Assembly: GCF_022354825.1 (NCBI RefSeq)
Contig: NZ_CP031168.1
Coordinates: 3,907,501-3,971,500 of the forward strand
DNA length: 64,000 nt
Source: Paenibacillus sp. H1-7
GTDB taxonomy: Bacteria; Bacillota; Bacilli; Paenibacillales; NBRC-103111
Direction: 5' to 3'
Within the stretch, counting starts at the first letter, position 1; each line of letters starts with the position of its first letter. The notes below the pieces were generated by a model. It did no database searches. It saw only the letters and a program-made list of their open reading frames with translations, and was not told the DNA's origin. Made by a program: the position numbers and the translations under genes. Positions 16,579 to 25,141 of the stretch are shown here, piece after piece.

Positions 16579-16908
16579 ATGAGCTGGACATTGGAGAAAG
16601 CTAACGAGCAATTTGGGGTTTTTAAGCAGCGGGCATCGGAGGATGCTCAATTTCGGGCTTTGGCTCTGGCCGATCCGAAGCGGGCGGTACAGGAGTTGAC
16701 GGGCTTGGAATTGCCGGAAGGCGTTGAAATCGAGATTTCTGAGGGTGAGAATGGCGAACTCCAAGCCAAGACGCTGATCAACGCACCTTCATCCGACGCA
16801 GAGCGTGAGCTCGATGAATCGGAATTGGAGCAAGTCGCAGGAGGTACTTCTTTCTCTGCGTTTATCCTTTATGGTCCTCCATACCCTGAGAAAACAAAGA
16901 AAAGATAA
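16579..16908 (+). CDS. NHLP-leader natural product precursor peptide 2
   Basis: This 109-residue paralogue of the preceding precursor also has an 89-residue leader ending in LDESELEQVAGG. Leader identity is high throughout (MSWT, EQF, FKQRA, FRALALA, GLELPEG, NGELQAK, AERELDE). The 20-residue predicted core begins TSFSAFILYG and ends PEKTKKR. The two cores share the start T-(T/S)-F-(A/S)-(S/A)-F-I-x-Y and a basic end, but differ between. GGAGGG precedes ATG 16579. Like the first core it contains no cysteine. Confidence 0.88.
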   Translation: MSWTLEKANEQFGVFKQRASEDAQFRALALADPKRAVQELTGLELPEGVEIEISEGENGELQAKTLINAPSSDAERELDESELEQVAGGTSFSAFILYGPPYPEKTKKR

Positions 16909-16920
16909 TGCTGAAAGCGG

Positions 16921-16952
16921 AGCCGAGATGATCGTTTCGGCTTCTTTTTTTT
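16921..16952 (+). terminator. intrinsic terminator after the precursor pair
   Basis: AGCCGA (16921-16926) pairs with TCGGCT (16937-16942), followed by TC and eight Ts. It lies between the precursors and the acetyltransferase gene, which probably lowers expression of the latter relative to the peptides. Confidence 0.75.
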
Positions 16953-16967
16953 GAGGAGAGGGGGCGC

Positions 16968-17855
16968 TTGACAGTGCTTGAAATTAATGCTTTATCGCCT
17001 GAAACTGCTGAAGCCTATCGGCAATTTACGTATCGCTCCTACAAGGATTGGTTGGTCAAGCCGGAAGCTGGAAGTGACTCGGGCGAGCGGAACATAGCGC
17101 TTGGGGCCAGCTTTATGGGCCAGCCTGTCGGTCTTCTCCTCGTTCATCCGCCTACTAAAGACGAGCTCGCTAGAGTGCTGTCCATCTTCGTGGGCGGGAG
17201 TTTCCGCAATCTCGGCATCGGTGCAGCTCTGATGAAGGAGCTCAGGGCGTCTATTGAGCGAAATCGTTGGAAGCAGGCGTGCATCGAGTATTATGCGTTA
17301 AACAATTACAAGGCGCTGGAGAGGGTGCTGGCCAAATCCGATTGGCAGCTGCCCGAAGTATACAGCCGCTACTACCGATGCGACATCTCTGTTGGCCGAG
17401 ACAGCCGATGGATTCAAAGATTCAAGCTGCCTGCACGCTGCCGGGTCATTCCGTGGAATGAGCTGCAGCGGGACGAATTGATGGCCATGAATTCACTTCA
17501 GGAAAAGGACTTCGATGCTTACTTCGCACCGCTTCACGCTGAAAGCACCATCGATTGCAGCTGCAGTCTGGTGCTGAAGATAGACGATGAAATCGTCGGA
17601 TGGTCGATCGTTGACAGGGAGCTGAAGGATACGCTGCTGTATCGGGCCTTATATATTCGCGAGTCTTATCGCGATCAAGGGTTAGGTCTGGCCTTAGCAG
17701 CGCAAACCGCACAGAGGGTGAGCAGATCCGATGCTACTTATCTCGTTATCCAGATCTTGTCGAGAAACGAGCGAATGCGGAAGGTGGCGGACAGACTCCT
17801 TATGCCGATGCAGCCTGTCGTCACAGAATACAAGCGGGCGGTTCTTGACCTATAG
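16968..17855 (+). CDS. tandem-domain GNAT N-acetyltransferase
   Basis: The 295-residue protein contains two GNAT-like domains. The first has an acetyl-CoA loop at RNLGIGAALMKEL (around residue 83) and the second at RDQGLGLALAAQ (around 230), so both keep the R/QxxGxG/A pattern. It uses TTG 16968, preceded by AGGAG at 16954-16958. It sits 60 bp after the precursor genes with no visible promoter, so it is probably reached by read-through of the terminator. A role in acetylating the exported peptides, or in protecting the producer, is a guess from position only. Confidence 0.8.
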   Translation: MTVLEINALSPETAEAYRQFTYRSYKDWLVKPEAGSDSGERNIALGASFMGQPVGLLLVHPPTKDELARVLSIFVGGSFRNLGIGAALMKELRASIERNRWKQACIEYYALNNYKALERVLAKSDWQLPEVYSRYYRCDISVGRDSRWIQRFKLPARCRVIPWNELQRDELMAMNSLQEKDFDAYFAPLHAESTIDCSCSLVLKIDDEIVGWSIVDRELKDTLLYRALYIRESYRDQGLGLALAAQTAQRVSRSDATYLVIQILSRNERMRKVADRLLMPMQPVVTEYKRAVLDL

Positions 17856-17930
17856 CTGGGGCGTTAAGCAGAAGCGAGCTCTTGCTCAGCCGTACTTATG
17901 CTGAATTTCATGTGAATTCACCACTAACTA

Positions 17931-17957
17931 AAAAAACGCGCCGAGGCGCGTTTTTTT
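17931..17957. terminator. bidirectional intrinsic terminator
   Basis: A run of As, then CGCGC-CGAG-GCGCG, then seven Ts form a symmetrical hairpin between the convergent acetyltransferase (+) and MFS (-) genes. Confidence 0.88.
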
Positions 17958-18064
17958 CATTTTGAAGCAAAAAGCAATCCTCACATTAACTGGATTATGA
18001 CGAAAGAAACAAAATGCTTCAATTCTACATTGGCTGGACTCCATGCTTAATCCGAAACATGACT

Positions 18065-19288
18065 TTAAGCGGCAGGTTCGGTTTTGGACTCAGCTTGGTT
18101 CGAAGAGGGAGATAGCGCCCCGCTGGTGATAAATACAAGCAGCGAGCATGCCAGGCAGACTCCCGTAAAAATCCCCACGGCAGAATAGCCGGAGAAAGCC
18201 GCATACAGCATGCCTGCCGCCCAAGCCCCGCACGTCGTCGCCGCGTTCATGGTAGATGTAGCCAGACTTGAGATCGTGCCCCGAATGGTTGGGTTTAAGC
18301 TATTCAAGAGACCGACCATTAGCGGGAACAAGATGCCGAGAATGGTGAAAATGAGAAAGTAAACGCCCTTGACTAAAAATACCGATGATGCATAAGGAAG
18401 GGCAATATAAGCCGCAATGATTAGGAGCATCCCCGCCGTCATCGTCCGAATCTGGTTTAGCGCTTTTATCACATATGGACTGAGCAGACTTCCGAGAAAA
18501 TTACCAAGCCCCAGGAAAATGATCACATAGCCGGTCTCATCGATCGAAAGCGTGAAACGGTCCGACATCCATTTTCCAAGAAAAGCGAACGCCGCGCTGC
18601 TCCCTAAATGTACAAAAAAGTAAGCGAGGAAGGTGCCTCTAGCTTTGCCGCTTGTCATCAGAGGGGCGTACCTTTTGAATATGGAAGGCTTAGCCCCTTG
18701 CCGCTCCTGCTGCGGCTGCTGCAGCCTTTGCGGTTTCATGCTGGGCACAATGAGCAAGACGGTACCCGCCAGCAGCAGCGAAAAGATGCCGATAGTCCAG
18801 AAGGGAAGGGACCAGCTGCCTGCAGCAAGCAAGCTTCCGATCGGCACGCCGAGCGCTTGAGAGATGGCGAGCCCTGCGTAGGCTACGCCCAGCGCTTTGC
18901 TGATTTTGGCGGGAGGGAACAGCGTCGGAATGGCGGCCCATACTTGCGGTGCGGTAAAAGCAGCGCTGACCCCCGCCAAAAACCGGAAGAGGCACATCGT
19001 CCAGAAATCGACGGCGAAGCCGCACAAGAAGGTGGAAACGGCGAAGCAGGTCAGTCCGTAGAGCAGTACCTTTTTACGATCCAGTCCATCGGATAAGGGA
19101 CCGGCGATCAACGCGAACACAGCTGAGCCCAAGGTGTAGGCTCCCATCATCCATCCCGCCATCTCGGTAGGGACGGCGAAGCTTTGCTGCAATGTCGGGA
19201 TCAGCGGGGAAATCAAAAACGTGTCCGTACCGATTACGAACATAATCAGAAAAAACAAAACGATCCATTTGTTCATTGTATTCACCAT
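18065..19288 (-). CDS. MFS transporter (drug/arabinose efflux type)
   Basis: The 407-residue protein has about 12 membrane segments and the motif-A region SDGLDRKKVLLYGL between the second and third. The N-terminal TDTFLISPLIPTLQQSF and the LFRFLAGVSAAFTAPQVWA region are typical of the DHA1-type exporters often annotated as arabinose efflux permeases. The substrate cannot be told from sequence. It is divergent from the WYL regulator, with a 15-bp palindrome between them, so that regulator probably controls it. A second in-frame ATG lies four codons in. Confidence 0.88.
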   Translation of the reverse strand: MVNTMNKWIVLFFLIMFVIGTDTFLISPLIPTLQQSFAVPTEMAGWMMGAYTLGSAVFALIAGPLSDGLDRKKVLLYGLTCFAVSTFLCGFAVDFWTMCLFRFLAGVSAAFTAPQVWAAIPTLFPPAKISKALGVAYAGLAISQALGVPIGSLLAAGSWSLPFWTIGIFSLLLAGTVLLIVPSMKPQRLQQPQQERQGAKPSIFKRYAPLMTSGKARGTFLAYFFVHLGSSAAFAFLGKWMSDRFTLSIDETGYVIIFLGLGNFLGSLLSPYVIKALNQIRTMTAGMLLIIAAYIALPYASSVFLVKGVYFLIFTILGILFPLMVGLLNSLNPTIRGTISSLATSTMNAATTCGAWAAGMLYAAFSGYSAVGIFTGVCLACSLLVFITSGALSPSSNQAESKTEPAA

Positions 19289-19332
19289 TTTCTTTTAAAA
19301 TTTGATCTTGACCTCATTGTAGTAGATAATAG

Positions 19333-19347
19333 TGACAACAGTTGTCA
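19333..19347. promoter_or_regulatory. palindromic operator candidate between MFS and WYL regulator genes
   Basis: TGACAACAGTTGTCA is a perfect 15-bp inverted repeat (TGACAAC-A-GTTGTCA) in the 87-bp divergent intergenic region, 29 bp before the regulator start. It is the only good palindrome there. Confidence 0.55.
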
Positions 19348-19375
19348 TAAATATAAAAATAATGGAGTCTTAGGC

Positions 19376-20326
19376 ATGTCCAAATCAAAGCGTCTGCTGG
19401 AACTGATGATGACGGTAAACCGGAAACGGAAATTTACGGTGAAGGAGCTTGCGCAGGAGTTTGGCGTATCTACAAGAACGATGCTTAGAGACCTGCAGGA
19501 ATTAAGCGAGCTGGGCGTCCCGCTATATTCGGAGGTAGGTCCTCATGGCGGTTACCAGGTATTGAAGGAACGAATACTGCCGCCTATCGCCTTTTCCGAA
19601 GAAGAGGCGGCTGCGATGTTTTTTGCCGTCTATGCACTACGGCATTATTCGTCGCTGCCTTTTGAATCCGAATCCGCATCTGCATTAGATAAGTTTTATT
19701 TGCATATGTCTGGGGATGTAAGAGATCGTATTGATCAGATGAAAAACCGCGTGGATTTTGTAACGCCGACCCGACAGCAGGAATCCCCCTATCTGTCCAT
19801 TCTTCTTGAGGCGGCCGTTCAACAGAAGGTGCTGCGCATCGAATACGGGTCGCAAGGGGAGGAGGCGTGCCGGAGCATCCAGCCGATCGGAATTTACGCC
19901 AACAACGGCTTGTGGTTTTGCCCGGCGTACTGCTTTCTTCGCCAAGGATTTCGTATTTTTCGCTGCGATCGCATGCATTCGGTGGCCAATGATACGTCAG
20001 GTATGAAGCCGTTGGATTTGCGGGACGTACATCTGGGGAACCGGGAGTCGTTCTTCCAGACGGAGAAGGAGTCGGCGTCCGAGCTTTACGTAGAACTGAG
20101 CCGTCATGGCGTTCAAATGTGCGAGGCGGCATTATGGCTCGGAGCTCTGCTGAATATCCGGGAGGACGGAACCGGCTGGCTGGAGGGCCCCATTCCTCGG
20201 AATGATCTTGCCTTTTACGCCCGGTTCTTCATAGGTTTGGGTGTTGAGGCGACAGTAGAGCGCCCCCCGGAGCTGATCGGATTCATGAAAACGCTGTTCA
20301 AGGAAATCATGTCCAAATACGAATAA
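19376..20326 (+). CDS. YafY-type regulator (HTH_11 and WYL domain)
   Basis: The 316-residue protein begins with a DeoR/HTH_11-like winged helix (residues 1-65: SKRLLELMMTVNRKRKFTVK, ELAQEFGVSTRTMLRDLQEL). A WYL-type ligand-sensing domain follows (about 140-225, with LRIEYGSQGE and NNGLWFCPAYC) and then the usual C-terminal extension. The frame is open upstream to 19184 in the MFS gene, but GGAG at 19363-19366 selects ATG 19376. It probably represses the divergent transporter; the inducer is unknown. Confidence 0.85.
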   Translation: MSKSKRLLELMMTVNRKRKFTVKELAQEFGVSTRTMLRDLQELSELGVPLYSEVGPHGGYQVLKERILPPIAFSEEEAAAMFFAVYALRHYSSLPFESESASALDKFYLHMSGDVRDRIDQMKNRVDFVTPTRQQESPYLSILLEAAVQQKVLRIEYGSQGEEACRSIQPIGIYANNGLWFCPAYCFLRQGFRIFRCDRMHSVANDTSGMKPLDLRDVHLGNRESFFQTEKESASELYVELSRHGVQMCEAALWLGALLNIREDGTGWLEGPIPRNDLAFYARFFIGLGVEATVERPPELIGFMKTLFKEIMSKYE

Positions 20327-20375
20327 GCTAAGATAAGTATATGAACCGTTACTTTAACATTGGAGGAATAAAAGC

Positions 20376-21098
20376 ATGAATACGAATAAGAAAGAGCTTA
20401 TCCCAACAGCCCGGCAGCTGATGGAGCTTCATGTGAACGCGCTGTTCACGCACGACCAAAGCATGAGGCTTCGCGCGATTAACGAGCCATGGCCCGGAGA
20501 GGCCGAGGCTCCTCGCTTTTTCTTGGGGCGGACGACAGAAGGGACGGCTTTATGCCGATTTCGGCACGATGTTCCGGAGCAGCTCGTCGAGCAGCTGGAA
20601 GGTTTATGCTCTGACGAACGGATAGCGGCGGATATCGAGGCTAAACCAAAGCATTTAGAGGACTATATGAACCTGCTTCAAGGGGAGCGATTCACCATGG
20701 GACCGTGCTTTCTAATTCCTGCCTATGCTGAGCCGACAATGCAGGTGGTAGGTCTCACCAGGGAGACTATTGCGGATTATGTGCTCGGCGATTTGCAATG
20801 GCTTGAAGAGGAGATCGACTACGTGCAGCCTTGTGTGGCGCTTGTTCTCGATGGAGCGGTCGTTTCGGTATGCCGCAGCGTCCGCATCACATCCGAGGCA
20901 CACGAAGCAGGGCTGGAGACCGTGGAGCGGTTTCGCGGTAACGGATATGCCCAAGAAGTTGTCGCCGGATGGGCAATGGCAGTACGGCAAGCGGGCTGCC
21001 TCCCGTTATACAGCACTTCTTGGGATAATCATGCATCCCGAAGCGTGGCCGGTAAATTAGCGTTATCCTTCTATGGAAGCAATTTTACCATTTATTAA
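20376..21098 (+). CDS. GNAT family N-acetyltransferase
   Basis: The 240-residue protein carries a C-terminal GNAT signature: ETVERFRGNGYAQEVVAGWA (RGNGYA acetyl-CoA loop near 193) followed by PLYSTSWDNHASRSVAGKLA, typical of the FR47/GNAT_acetyltran type. The N-terminal half (MELHVNALFTHDQSMRLRAI) is the usual divergent region of that type. GGAGGA precedes ATG 20376. It follows the WYL regulator by 49 bp and may be cotranscribed. The substrate is unknown. The 209 bp after it are AT-rich and I see no feature there. Confidence 0.82.
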   Translation: MNTNKKELIPTARQLMELHVNALFTHDQSMRLRAINEPWPGEAEAPRFFLGRTTEGTALCRFRHDVPEQLVEQLEGLCSDERIAADIEAKPKHLEDYMNLLQGERFTMGPCFLIPAYAEPTMQVVGLTRETIADYVLGDLQWLEEEIDYVQPCVALVLDGAVVSVCRSVRITSEAHEAGLETVERFRGNGYAQEVVAGWAMAVRQAGCLPLYSTSWDNHASRSVAGKLALSFYGSNFTIY

Positions 21099-21307
21099 CC
21101 TTGCAGACGAAAAGGATGTTGATGGAACCCTTCCCCTTTTTCTGGATCGCGATCTCTCTGTCACTCCCTCTTTTTGGGGGTATTTTTTCATGGAAAATAG
21201 TGGTGTATTGTATTATCTGTGTTGATGCAAAAATAAAGAAAAACACATGTAATGATGATTATTTTGATTATTGTATTATTAGATGAAGTGATACTAGAAA
21301 TAGTAAT

Positions 21308-22411
21308 TCAACTGTATTGTTTTATCGAGGACCCCATATGTAAAGTGGACTGGCACACATGGCCTATGACTCCATGATGCTGACCGCCGCGAATCATCCC
21401 CATCAATTGTTTGGCGGCTGTTCGGCCCATCTCGTAGAAAGGCTGATTGATGCCGGTTACATCGCAGCGAAGCCGGTAGTTTAAGTTGGCTGTATCATAA
21501 CTAACGAGAGAAATATGCTGCGGGATACGGTAGCCGAGCTTTTCCAGACAGATCATGACCGCCTCGGCTGTCTGATCATTGGCGCAAAACACAGCGGAGC
21601 ATTGCAGCTGTTTCAGCTTTTGTTCGAAAAAAGGGCAGTGTGCTTCGAAGCCTTGTTTAAAATCTTCGATTTGCATCGGAATGAACACGTCCAACTCGGA
21701 AGGGGCTTCGAGACCCGTATCGATATGCGCTTGCTTGAATCCAAGCCACCTCTCGTTCAGCGTGGGCAAATGGGAGTTGCGGACGAACATGATGCTGCGG
21801 TGTCCGTGGTCCAACAGAAGACGTGTCAGCTTATAGGCGCCGATCTGGTTATCGCTGGTTACATAGGGCACGTCCATATCGTAAGCGTATCGGTCCAGGA
21901 GCACGGTATGGATGCCGTTGTCGGATAAGAGCCGGAGCAGCCGGGCGTTGGCATGCTGCTGGCCGCTTTCCAAAATAGGGCACATGATCAGACCGTCCAC
22001 CCGTTTGGCGATAAGCCCCTTGATCGTCGTTTCCAGCTTCTCGAAGCTTCCATCATCGCTCGACGACAACAGGCTGCAGCCGTATTGATGCACTTCGTCG
22101 TCCATTCCTCTTAGGGCGCTTGCCCAAACGGGATTCTCAATACCGACTACAGTAGCGGCAATAAGCCCCGATCGTTCGGGATTGGACATGCCGGCGGCAA
22201 TGAATTCCCCTGCATAAGTACCTCTGCGGCTGTCGCGAGACAGCAAGCCTTCTTCCACCAGTTCCTTGATGGCTTTTTCGACGGTATTGACACTGGAGCT
22301 ATAATATGCGGCAAAGTCACGGCTGGATGGAAGCTTCACGCCGTGCCCCCAAGTACCGCTCAACACGCGGCTTCGAATATCCGCTTTAATTCTTTCATAG
22401 GCGTATGTCAT
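21308..22411 (-). CDS. GntR/LacI-type transcriptional regulator (AraR-like layout)
   Basis: The 367-residue protein has an N-terminal GntR winged helix (MTYAYERIKADIRSRVLSGT, KLPSSRDFAAYYSSSVNTVE) and a LacI-type sugar-binding domain from about 75 on (GLIAATVVGIENPVWASALR, MFVRNSHLPTLNERWLGFKQ, AVFCANDQTAEAVMICLEKL). Such fusions are typical of carbohydrate regulators such as AraR. The neighbours give no clue to the sugar: the flanking gene is divergent and encodes an oxidoreductase subunit. Two direct copies of ATTGTATC in the upstream region may be its binding sites. Confidence 0.88.
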   Translation of the reverse strand: MTYAYERIKADIRSRVLSGTWGHGVKLPSSRDFAAYYSSSVNTVEKAIKELVEEGLLSRDSRRGTYAGEFIAAGMSNPERSGLIAATVVGIENPVWASALRGMDDEVHQYGCSLLSSSDDGSFEKLETTIKGLIAKRVDGLIMCPILESGQQHANARLLRLLSDNGIHTVLLDRYAYDMDVPYVTSDNQIGAYKLTRLLLDHGHRSIMFVRNSHLPTLNERWLGFKQAHIDTGLEAPSELDVFIPMQIEDFKQGFEAHCPFFEQKLKQLQCSAVFCANDQTAEAVMICLEKLGYRIPQHISLVSYDTANLNYRLRCDVTGINQPFYEMGRTAAKQLMGMIRGGQHHGVIGHVCQSTLHMGSSIKQYS

Positions 22412-22447
22412 GTTTGTTTCAACCTTTCTATGGAAGGATGTAGCACT

Positions 22448-22480
22448 ATTGTATCTAATTGAATGTACATATATTGTATC
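22448..22480. repeat. paired ATTGTATC direct repeats upstream of the GntR/LacI regulator
   Basis: ATTGTATC occurs at 22448-22455 and 22473-22480, 25 bp apart, in the divergent intergenic region. The spacing would place both on one DNA face. A regulator binding site is possible but unproven. Confidence 0.3.
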
Positions 22481-22664
22481 ATCTGTGTCAGTTGTTTTGT
22501 TAGTGAAAATAAAACGGTCACAGCGATGCTGATAATAGAATGATTTTTATTGATTTCATGCCGATAAGAGATTAGTTTGATCGAAAAGCGGTTCTGTTCA
22601 GCTGAGATCTCTCTCCATAAAATGGAAATGAAACGAGGCTTGAATGAAAAGGGGAGACGATGGG

Positions 22665-24494
22665 ATGAGAGAGCAGCTGTCATGGAAAGTGGGAGGCCAG
22701 CAAGGGGAAGGGATGGAGAGCACGGATAAAGTTTTTTCGCGGGCATTGTCACGGCTCGGATATTACTTGTACAGCTATAGGCATGTCTCATCTCGTATAC
22801 TTGGGGGCCATGCGAATAACAAAATCCGCATCAGCACCAAGCCGCTGCGGTCCACAGCGGATGATCTGGACATTCTGGTCGCTCTTGACCAGGAAACGAT
22901 TGACCGGAATGCGCAGGAGCTCCATGCCGGGGGCATTGTCATTGCGGACGAGAAGTGGGGTCCTGTGCTTCCCGACGGCATCTCGGCACGACTGCTCCCC
23001 ATTCCAATGACCGCTATCGCGGTACAGGCCGGATCGGCATTGTTCAAAAACATGGCTGCATCGGGAGCCTCATGGGCGCTCCTAGGATTGCCGATGGAGC
23101 TTTTTTTCGAGGCTATCGAACGGCAGTTTGCTCACAAAGGGGAAGCGGTAGTGCTCAAAAACAAGCAGGCCGCACAAGCTGGGGCCGACTATGCATTGAG
23201 GCTGGCCGGAGGCTCGCTTCCCGAGCTGCAGCTGGCTCCCGCTGACGGTAAACCGAAGCTTTTTATGATCGGAAATGAAGCCGTCGGACTTGGAGCGATC
23301 GCAGCAGGCTGCCGGTTCATGGCGGCTTATCCCATAACACCGGCAACGGAAATTATGGAGTATATGATCAAGCAGGTGCCAAGTTTCGGCGGAACCGTGA
23401 TTCAAACGGAGGATGAAATTGCCGCTATTACGATGGCGATAGGGGCGAATTACGGCGGCGTGCGAGCATTTACCGCTTCGGCGGGACCGGGCCTCTCTTT
23501 GATGCTGGAAGGAATCGGTCTGTCGGGCATGACGGAAACGCCAGTAGTCATTTTCGACACGCAGCGCGGTGGTCCGAGCACCGGGCTACCGACGAAGCAA
23601 GAGCAATCCGACGTTATGGCGGCGATTCACGGGACTCATGGGGAAATTCCGCTAATTGTCCTCGCGCCAAGCACCGTCGAGGAGTGCTTTTACGATACGG
23701 TGGAAGCGTTCAACCTCGCTGAACGGTACCAATGTCCGGTTATCGTATTGACGGATCTGCAGCTGGCGATGGGTAAGCAATGTGCAGACAGATTGGATTT
23801 CAGCCGCATATCCATAGACCGGGGAAAATTGCTTTCCGATGGGGACAGGCGGCCCCTAGGAGCAGCGGATGCGGAAGCGAACTCAGGTGAATCGTTTCGC
23901 AGGTATGAGCTTACCGCTGACGGCATCTCCTCCCGGATACTGCCAGGCACCAAATCAGGTATTCATCATGTGACCGGGGTCGAACACGATCCGTTCGGGA
24001 GAGCATTGGAAAGCGCGGATAACCGCAAGCGAATGATGGATAAACGGATGCGGAAGCTGAAGGATTTTACTATAACGCATCCAATTGATTCGGATGGAGG
24101 TTACGAGGATCCGGAGGTGCTCCTTATCGGCATGGGCTCGACGAGAGGGGTTATGGACGAGGCGAGAGGACGGATGGAGGCATTAGGCATAAAGACGAAG
24201 CGTATCGTCGTTCGTCAGCTGCATCCTTTTCCGGTGGACGCGTTAGCTGTTTCCATCTCGCAAACATCCCGGGTACTCGTAGTGGAGCATAATGCGACGG
24301 GACAATTAGCTTCGCTGATCCGTCTTCACTACGGAATAGGAATCGGAAGCGACGACAGGCTCCATTCCATAGTAAAATATGATGGAACGGTATTTATGCC
24401 GGCGGAACTGACAGCAGCCTGTGTCGGCATCTATAACGAAGGTAGACGGGATGAGCTCAACGACCGAAGGAAGCAGGGGAGGCATAAACGATGA
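22665..24494 (+). CDS. korA: 2-oxoacid:ferredoxin oxidoreductase subunit alpha (gamma-alpha fusion), orphan
   Basis: The 609-residue protein has the gamma-type domain first (SWKVGGQQGEGMESTDKVFS, SYRHVSSRILGGHANNKIRI). The alpha domain starts near 195 (MIGNEAVGLGAIAAGCRFMA, AYPITPATEIMEYM, QTEDEIAAITMAIGANYGG) and the transketolase-C-like part ends it. This is the KorA/OforA layout. The thiamine-binding beta subunit, normally the next gene with a one-base-overlap start, is absent. An ATG overlapping the stop (24491) opens a frame that ends after seven codons (MKATEML). Without a beta subunit from elsewhere it cannot be catalytic. AAAGGGGAGA at 22648-22657 selects ATG 22665 over 22644. Confidence 0.85.
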   Translation: MREQLSWKVGGQQGEGMESTDKVFSRALSRLGYYLYSYRHVSSRILGGHANNKIRISTKPLRSTADDLDILVALDQETIDRNAQELHAGGIVIADEKWGPVLPDGISARLLPIPMTAIAVQAGSALFKNMAASGASWALLGLPMELFFEAIERQFAHKGEAVVLKNKQAAQAGADYALRLAGGSLPELQLAPADGKPKLFMIGNEAVGLGAIAAGCRFMAAYPITPATEIMEYMIKQVPSFGGTVIQTEDEIAAITMAIGANYGGVRAFTASAGPGLSLMLEGIGLSGMTETPVVIFDTQRGGPSTGLPTKQEQSDVMAAIHGTHGEIPLIVLAPSTVEECFYDTVEAFNLAERYQCPVIVLTDLQLAMGKQCADRLDFSRISIDRGKLLSDGDRRPLGAADAEANSGESFRRYELTADGISSRILPGTKSGIHHVTGVEHDPFGRALESADNRKRMMDKRMRKLKDFTITHPIDSDGGYEDPEVLLIGMGSTRGVMDEARGRMEALGIKTKRIVVRQLHPFPVDALAVSISQTSRVLVVEHNATGQLASLIRLHYGIGIGSDDRLHSIVKYDGTVFMPAELTAACVGIYNEGRRDELNDRRKQGRHKR

Positions 24495-24555
24495 AAGCGA
24501 CCGAGATGTTGTAGTTTCCATATGTATGCAATTCATGTAAAATATACGTAACAGC

Positions 24556-24586
24556 AAGAGAGAGACCCGTTCTCTCTCTTTTCTTT
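24556..24586 (+). terminator. intrinsic terminator after korA
   Basis: An AGAGAGAG run pairs with TCTCTCTC around a small ACCCG loop and is followed by TTTTCTTTT. Confidence 0.75.
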
Positions 24587-24624
24587 TAATCGATATCTCC
24601 TACATAGGAAGGAAGGGAATCCAT

Positions 24625-25107
24625 ATGAATGCTGCGGTAGAGTTTTATGAGTTCCATATTTGGTCGTATAAGACCTTGCTCGAGCATTTGGAGAAGCTGC
24701 CTGAAACCGTATTGATTGCGGAATTTGCGGAAGGGTTTCGGAGTATCGGAGACGTGCTGCTGCACGTTTATAACGGAGAGCATTTTTGGCGGTCGGTTCT
24801 AAGTGCGAAATTTCCGTATTCCAGCTTGGATGGCAATATGTCGATTTACGAATGGAAGGTGCTGTATGCTTCACTGCATCAAACGACGCGCGAAATAGTG
24901 CTGGATTCATCGGATCCGGCACAGCCGATTCAATTTAGCAGCCGCAAGGGCAGAGAGATGAGCAATACGATACAGGAAATTGTGCAGACGGTAGTCAATC
25001 ATGGAACCTACCACCGCGGCAACATAGCTACGATGCTTAGACAGCTAGGACATAAAAGCGTCTCGAGCGATTACGCGTTTTACCTGAACGATTTGCGCAG
25101 TAACTAG
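24625..25107 (+). CDS. DinB family protein
   Basis: The 160-residue protein fits the DinB/YfiT four-helix-bundle family in length. The three metal-ligand histidines are visible: His47 (DVLLHVYNGE), His126 and His130 (VNHGTYHRGN). These proteins bind a divalent metal and several act as thiol transferases; the substrate here is unknown. AAGGAAGG precedes ATG 24625. It is followed after 34 bp by a membrane protein gene. Confidence 0.88.
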   Translation: MNAAVEFYEFHIWSYKTLLEHLEKLPETVLIAEFAEGFRSIGDVLLHVYNGEHFWRSVLSAKFPYSSLDGNMSIYEWKVLYASLHQTTREIVLDSSDPAQPIQFSSRKGREMSNTIQEIVQTVVNHGTYHRGNIATMLRQLGHKSVSSDYAFYLNDLRSN

Positions 25108-25141
25108 CACGCCAATACCTACAAAGCTTAGAGGAACGGAA

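Noticed and set aside
16224..16604. Alternative-frame ORF across precursor 1 with a Ser/Arg-rich product
   Set aside because: Composition is typical of a shifted frame; the NHLP leader frame with AAGGAGG is clearly the real one.
21101..21286. 61-residue open frame after the GNAT gene
   Set aside because: AT-rich, hydrophobic and low in complexity, without a ribosome binding site; not counted as a gene.
22408..22791. Reverse-strand frame between the GntR/LacI regulator and korA
   Set aside because: It covers the divergent promoter region and the start of korA, and has no recognisable protein features.
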